This document shows positions 32,200 to 35,369 of a stretch of DNA of 35,369 bases, piece after piece. Where the stretch lies: contig JAILMY010000136.1 of the NCBI GenBank assembly GCA_024692165.1, forward strand, positions 1-35,369, read 5' to 3'. The position numbers and the translations under genes are program-made. The notes beneath the pieces are model-generated. The model did no database searches. It was not told where the DNA came from and saw only the letters and a program-made list of their open reading frames with translations. The stretch is from Butyrivibrio sp. (GTDB lineage Bacteria > Bacillota > Clostridia > Lachnospirales > Lachnospiraceae). Positions within the stretch are counted from its first letter, which is position 1, and the number at the start of each line of letters is the position of its first letter.

Positions 32200-32245
32200 G
32201 CTGCGATTAACAGCGAAAAACTCATTTTGTGCTGCGATTAACAGC
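32200..32245 (-). repeat. Two direct-repeat mini-hairpins in the thiC leader
   Basis: GCTGCGATTAACAGC occurs twice (32200-32214 and 32231-32245) with a 31 bp period, and each copy can fold as GCTG-N7-CAGC. Each is followed by GAAAAA or AAAAAA on the plus strand. A third pairing, GGGC-atgc-GCCC, lies at 32170-32181 just upstream of the thiC RBS. No TPP-riboswitch motif is present. Confidence 0.7.
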
Positions 32246-32268
32246 AAAAAATCCCTCTTCAATGTCTT

Positions 32269-33165
32269 TTAAATGTTTATGCTATGAATAAGCGGCCCTC
32301 TTCCATGACCGATTTCAAGCTCCGCTCTTATGCAGGCTTCTATATACTTCCTGGCATGCTTTACCGCTGTTTCAAGATTCATGCCAAGTGCAAGGTTACT
32401 TGCTATGGCGCTGGACAAGGTGCATCCTGTGCCATGAGTGTTCGGGTTATCTATCCGCTCTCCGAAAATCCATACCTTCACAAAGGGCTCCGCGCTCTGA
32501 GCATTCTTATGAGCGTCTTTTACCGCCTTGGTTTGCGACTCTCTTTTCAGGTTGACTAGGAGCAGGTCATTTGATGTGTTGTCAAAAGAGGTGCCGTCTA
32601 TGCTTTTCTCTTCCGGTCCAAAGCTATTGCTGTGTCCCCCCTTTAAAAGAACACTGCAACCATAGTTCTCCGAAAGGCATTCTGCTGCCTTTTCCATATC
32701 CCTGTAAGAAGTAATACTCATTTCACTAAGCCTTTCAGCTTCCGGAATATTCGGGGTTATGAGCCTTACACGGGAAAATAGCTCTCGCTTTAATGTAGAC
32801 AACGCCTTTTCTCTTGTCAGCTCTGTCCCTGATGTGGAACTAAGCACAGGGTCCAGAACGACATTCTTACATTCATACTTATCAATTATTTTGGCAACTG
32901 CAAGCATAGCATCGCTCCCCGGCAGCATTCCGACCTTCACTGCATCCGGCACTATGTCATCAAAAACAGACCTTAGCTGCGCTCCTATGAAATCCGCAGC
33001 AACAGGCATTACCCCTTGTACTCCAAGAGTATTCTGGGCTGTGAGCGCTGTGACTACGCTCATACCGTATACTCCATGCGCTTCAAAGGTTTTTAGATCT
33101 GCCTGTATACCAGCGCCTCCCGAAGAGTCACTGCCCGCTATACTAAGTACACTTTTCTGGTTCAT
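32269..33165 (-). CDS. thiD: Hydroxymethylpyrimidine/phosphomethylpyrimidine kinase ThiD
   Basis: 298 residues from ATG 33165, with GGGAAGGAATAT upstream; the track start at 33195 lacks a well-spaced RBS. Ribokinase-fold motifs are [26 protein letters not shown] (here QADLKTF), the ALTAQNT loop, [27 protein letters not shown] and the catalytic [20 protein letters not shown]. It makes HMP-PP from HMP or HMP-P. A stretch of about 30 residues between LKGGHS and the NTHGTG motif ([20 protein letters not shown]) is longer than usual. Lies in the thi operon, next to the ThiM-ThiE gene. Confidence 0.93.
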   Translation of the reverse strand: MNQKSVLSIAGSDSSGGAGIQADLKTFEAHGVYGMSVVTALTAQNTLGVQGVMPVAADFIGAQLRSVFDDIVPDAVKVGMLPGSDAMLAVAKIIDKYECKNVVLDPVLSSTSGTELTREKALSTLKRELFSRVRLITPNIPEAERLSEMSITSYRDMEKAAECLSENYGCSVLLKGGHSNSFGPEEKSIDGTSFDNTSNDLLLVNLKRESQTKAVKDAHKNAQSAEPFVKVWIFGERIDNPNTHGTGCTLSSAIASNLALGMNLETAVKHARKYIEACIRAELEIGHGRGPLIHSINI

Positions 33166-33191
33166 ATATTCCTTCCCAGGCCGTAAGCCCT

Positions 33192-34661
33192 TCATACTTC
33201 CTTATGGATTTCTTCAAATCTCTCCAGCAGCTTAGCAGCCTCTTTTCCCGAGTCCTCAGCCTTCATGATTGCTGAAACAACGCATATTCCTGCTATCGGA
33301 ACGCCTTTGAGAATATCGATGTTATCCTTATTAAGGCCGCCTATGGCATTTACGGGTATCGGGACAGCGCCGCATATGTCTCTTAGCGTATCCACAGAGG
33401 TCAGAACAGTCTTAACCTTGGTAGTTGTAGGGTAAATCGCTCCAACTCCGAGATAGTCCGCACCCTGCTCGTATGCTTCAAGTGCCTGGGGAACAGTCTT
33501 AGTAGTTGCTCCAATGATCATTGACTTTCCAACGATTTTTCTTGCAATATAAACCGGCATATCACTCTGACCAAGGTGCACTCCCTCTGCGCCTACAGCC
33601 ATAGCCACATCCAGGCGATCATCTATGATTAGTGGTACATTATAGGCCTTGGTTAACTCATGGACCTTTGACGCCAGGTTCATGTACTCCCTTGTAGACT
33701 TGTCCTTTTCCCTGAGCTGAAGGATTGTAACTCCGCTCTTAAGGGCTGCTTCCACCTTTCCAAGAAAAACTTCTTCAGAAAGCCCCGTACTGTCAGTAAC
33801 CAGATATAACCTCATCTGTTCTTTGCTAAGTCTATTCATGTCCTGTCTGTTCTCCTGCTCTTCTTCATAGGAAAAATAAAGTTCATCCAAAAGTGCCGTC
33901 TGAAAACTTCCGGCCCCTGTTCTTTCGCCTTTAAGCAGGGGGATTTCACCACTTTCACCAGCGCTACTGCCTTTTGCTCCGAGCCTGTATGCTGCTTTTT
34001 CTCCTGCACTTCCAAATAGGAAACAGGCTTTTTTCACGGATTTAAGGGAAGGTTCCTTTGCAAGGAGCGTAGCACAGATAGCCCCTAGCATGCAGCCGGT
34101 ACCTGTAACCATGCTCATCATGAAGTGTCCCCTGTCGTTAAGATATACCAGGTCGCCATCTGTGATAATGTCTCTTTTTCCTGTGGCAAGAATAAAAGCT
34201 GCGAACTTTTTCGACAGCATTTTTGTTATCTCTGCCACTTCATCAGCAGTATCGTTTCCTTCTGCATCCACACCCCTGCTCCTATATGTGCAATCCGCAA
34301 GAGCCTTTATTTCTGAATAATTCCCCTTAATGAGCAGGGTCTGTCTTTTGCCAGGCTCTTTCCTTAAATCCAGAAGTTCAAAAAAGAAATCCCTTCTAAG
34401 TTTTGAACAGGCTACTCCAACAGCATCTATCACGATCGGAATCTCTTTTTCCAGGGCAGCCTTAAAAGATATCCTCATAGCTTCCATTCTTGTATCAGAG
34501 ATATTTCCGAAATTCAGCAAAAGAGCCTGCGCTACGTCTGTTATTTCTTTTACCTCACGTGGGTGCTCTGCCATTATAGGCTTTGCATCAAGGGAAAGAA
34601 CTGCATTTGCACACAGCATCATCGAAATTGGATTTGTTATGCAGTGAATGAGATCCGACAT
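33192..34661 (-). CDS. thiM/thiE: Bifunctional hydroxyethylthiazole kinase (ThiM) - thiamine-phosphate synthase (ThiE) fusion
   Basis: 489 residues, twice the length of either partner. Residues 1-about 250 are Thi[54 protein letters not shown] and the catalytic GTGC of [10 protein letters not shown] (near 188). Residues about 283-489 are Thi[46 protein letters not shown] (split by the 20-residue rule: [17 protein letters not shown]), [20 protein letters not shown] and VNAIGGL. The linker is about 35 residues. ThiM phosphorylates the thiazole alcohol and ThiE joins it with HMP-PP to make thiamine phosphate. The fusion guarantees equal dosage. The stop is near the thiD start, and thiW is directly upstream. 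Confidence 0.94.
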   Translation of the reverse strand: MSDLIHCITNPISMMLCANAVLSLDAKPIMAEHPREVKEITDVAQALLLNFGNISDTRMEAMRISFKAALEKEIPIVIDAVGVACSKLRRDFFFELLDLRKEPGKRQTLLIKGNYSEIKALADCTYRSRGVDAEGNDTADEVAEITKMLSKKFAAFILATGKRDIITDGDLVYLNDRGHFMMSMVTGTGCMLGAICATLLAKEPSLKSVKKACFLFGSAGEKAAYRLGAKGSSAGESGEIPLLKGERTGAGSFQTALLDELYFSYEEEQENRQDMNRLSKEQMRLYLVTDSTGLSEEVFLGKVEAALKSGVTILQLREKDKSTREYMNLASKVHELTKAYNVPLIIDDRLDVAMAVGAEGVHLGQSDMPVYIARKIVGKSMIIGATTKTVPQALEAYEQGADYLGVGAIYPTTTKVKTVLTSVDTLRDICGAVPIPVNAIGGLNKDNIDILKGVPIAGICVVSAIMKAEDSGKEAAKLLERFEEIHKEV

Positions 34662-35198
34662 TTATGCTGCCTTCTTTCTCTCGATTTCTTCACCTGAGAG
34701 GCTGTTTTGAATCTTCGTAAGAACTCCTGCATGCTTGAGGTGAAGCAATAGTACAAGCGCAATGCTTCCGCCGATCAACGTTCCCATGATGAAGGAAGGA
34801 ACATAGAAAAACCAGGTAAGGCCCTCTTTTCCCCATAAATAGGTCATTACCGGGTATGAAACTATGGCGCCGATGACACCTGTTCCAAATATTTCGCCCA
34901 GAACAGCGGCTATTATCTTACCTTTTGATAATCTGTAGAGAATACCTGACAGTGCAGCACCGAATACCGCACCAGTAAGAGCCAGCGGGGGAATCCCCAT
35001 TATCATCATCCTGATGATGCCAATAAGAACTGCGCAGGTGATTGAATAAACAGGTCCCATAAATACCGCGCAGGTGATGTTGATAAGATGCGCCATGGGA
35101 CACATTCCTTCAACCCTGAGGATCGGTGATATAACAACCCCCATTGCCACAAACATAGCAAGCATAACCATCCTCAACAATTTGTTACTTTTCTTCAT
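34662..35198 (-). CDS. thiW: ThiW-type thiamine-precursor (thiazole) transporter subunit
   Basis: 178 residues from ATG 35198, chosen for CAGGAGGAAATGAT upstream; the ORF-track start (35318) adds 40 residues from the structured leader. Five to six hydrophobic helices cover the length, beginning MLAMFVAMGVVISPIL, then GPVYSITCAVLIGIIRM, PPLALTGAVFGAALSGILY and IGAIVSYPVM. The RVEGMCPMAHLINITCAV loop and the SKGKIIAAVLGEIFGTG segment match ThiW, an energy-coupling-factor S component for hydroxyethylthiazole. The generic ECF A/T subunits would be elsewhere. Its stop abuts the ThiM-ThiE start, so it is co-translated; together they look like a salvage route for thiazole. Confidence 0.88.
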   Translation of the reverse strand: MKKSNKLLRMVMLAMFVAMGVVISPILRVEGMCPMAHLINITCAVFMGPVYSITCAVLIGIIRMMIMGIPPLALTGAVFGAALSGILYRLSKGKIIAAVLGEIFGTGVIGAIVSYPVMTYLWGKEGLTWFFYVPSFIMGTLIGGSIALVLLLHLKHAGVLTKIQNSLSGEEIERKKAA

Positions 35199-35232
35199 AT
35201 CATTTCCTCCTGATGTTTGGCGGAATGTTTGT

Positions 35233-35264
35233 AAAACAAGAAAGCATGTTGCTTGCAACATGCT
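35233..35264 (-). terminator. Attenuator-like hairpin upstream of thiW
   Basis: AGCATGTTGC-TTGCAACATGCT (35243-35264), a 10 bp near-perfect palindrome, is followed on the minus strand by TTTCTTGTTTT. It lies about 35 bp upstream of the thiW RBS, so transcription toward thiW could stop here unless the hairpin is disrupted. Confidence 0.55.
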
Positions 35265-35369
35265 CGCGCCGAGCGCGGTTGCATTTATGCAACATTTGCC
35301 TATCGCGCGAGTGCGCATCCATAGCGGAGCGTTTTTTATGATATAGGAATTTCGGAGAAATTTCCTATA
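35262..35369 (-). promoter_or_regulatory. Structured thiW leader with nested inverted repeats
   Basis: Reading toward thiW, a hairpin TATAGGAA...TTCCTATA (35342-35369) lies at the window edge, then a GC-rich tract, GTTGCAT-tt-ATGCAAC (35278-35293), GCTCG-cgc-CGAGC (35262-35274), and finally the attenuator-like stem at 35243-35264. GTTGC and GCAAC arms in the second and last stems could pair alternatively. No TPP aptamer motifs (CTGAGA; CTGAT...GCCAGCG) are seen in this part. The full leader may extend beyond the window. Confidence 0.4.

Noticed and set aside
32155-32268. TPP riboswitch upstream of thiC
   Set aside because: None of the conserved TPP motifs (CTGAGA, CTGAT...GCCAGCG) is present; the region only has two short repeated hairpins.
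35243-35293. Nur/Fur-like operators in the thiW leader, because TTGCAA and TTGCAT recur there
   Set aside because: The half-sites are in hairpin orientation with 2-nt loops, not the TTGCAA-N5-TTGCAA spacing seen at the cobW promoter. RNA structure explains them better.
1-35369. tRNA, rRNA, insertion sequence, prophage or integrase genes
   Set aside because: None was recognised by eye on either strand. No transposase, integrase or tRNA cloverleaf pattern was noticed.

Overview
The window looks like ordinary chromosome from a low-to-mid GC Firmicute of the Clostridia, most likely family Lachnospiraceae (Butyrivibrio/Pseudobutyrivibrio-like). The evidence is AGGAGG-type ribosome binding sites, occasional TTG/GTG starts, the conserved Firmicute block fmt-zinc protease-rsmB-rlmN-stp-prkC-rsgA, a 2-enoate-reductase-type Fe-S flavoenzyme, a ferredoxin-tailed aldo/keto reductase and c-di-GMP proteins typical of rumen/gut Lachnospiraceae. 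The genus is inferred from gene style only. Nearly all genes lie on the minus strand; only a LysR regulator and the aldo/keto reductase are on the plus strand.

Layout. (1) 1-1135: metal homeostasis. A COG0523/CobW GTPase, cut by the window edge, has a consensus promoter flanked by two Nur/Fur-like palindromes. A Fur-family repressor lies upstream and is translationally coupled to a 32-codon remnant of a glycosyltransferase. A 23-residue peptide gene with a strong RBS and its own hairpin sits divergent to a LysR gene. (2) 1306-6155: LysR regulator, alpha/beta hydrolase, SAM methyltransferase, a decayed GNAT acetyltransferase, nearly 1 kb of gene-poor DNA with a 4 x 17 bp repeat, an ABM-domain protein, a 5 x 19 bp repeat and a DUF998 membrane protein. 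(3) 6338-8803: an EAL-PAS-GGDEF protein with a degenerate GGDEF. (4) 9019-11895: a WYL-domain regulator followed by a membrane protein combining channel-like helices, two RCK/TrkA-N-like Rossmann domains and a C-terminal RyR domain. This is the most unusual pair in the window. (5) 11958-17056: GH31 glycosidase, Fe-S/flavin enoate reductase, patatin-like lipase. (6) 17177-21846: integral-membrane EAL protein, divergent aldo/keto reductase, class I/II aminotransferase. (7) 21964-30725: histidine phosphatase followed (reading right to left) by the translation/Ser-Thr kinase block. (8) 30850-35198: thiamine operon thiW - thiM/thiE fusion - thiD - thiC.

How they work together. The thiamine genes suggest a cell that makes the pyrimidine half (ThiC, ThiD) but salvages the thiazole half (ThiW uptake, ThiM kinase) and joins them with ThiE. 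No thiazole-synthesis gene and no recognisable TPP riboswitch are visible; the leader instead has nested hairpins. The prkC/stp pair is the usual PASTA kinase-phosphatase switch beside ribosome-maturation GTPase RsgA, rRNA methylases RsmB and RlmN, and Fmt. The two EAL proteins probably hydrolyse c-di-GMP. The WYL/RyR pair looks like a sensor-effector module; its function is unknown.
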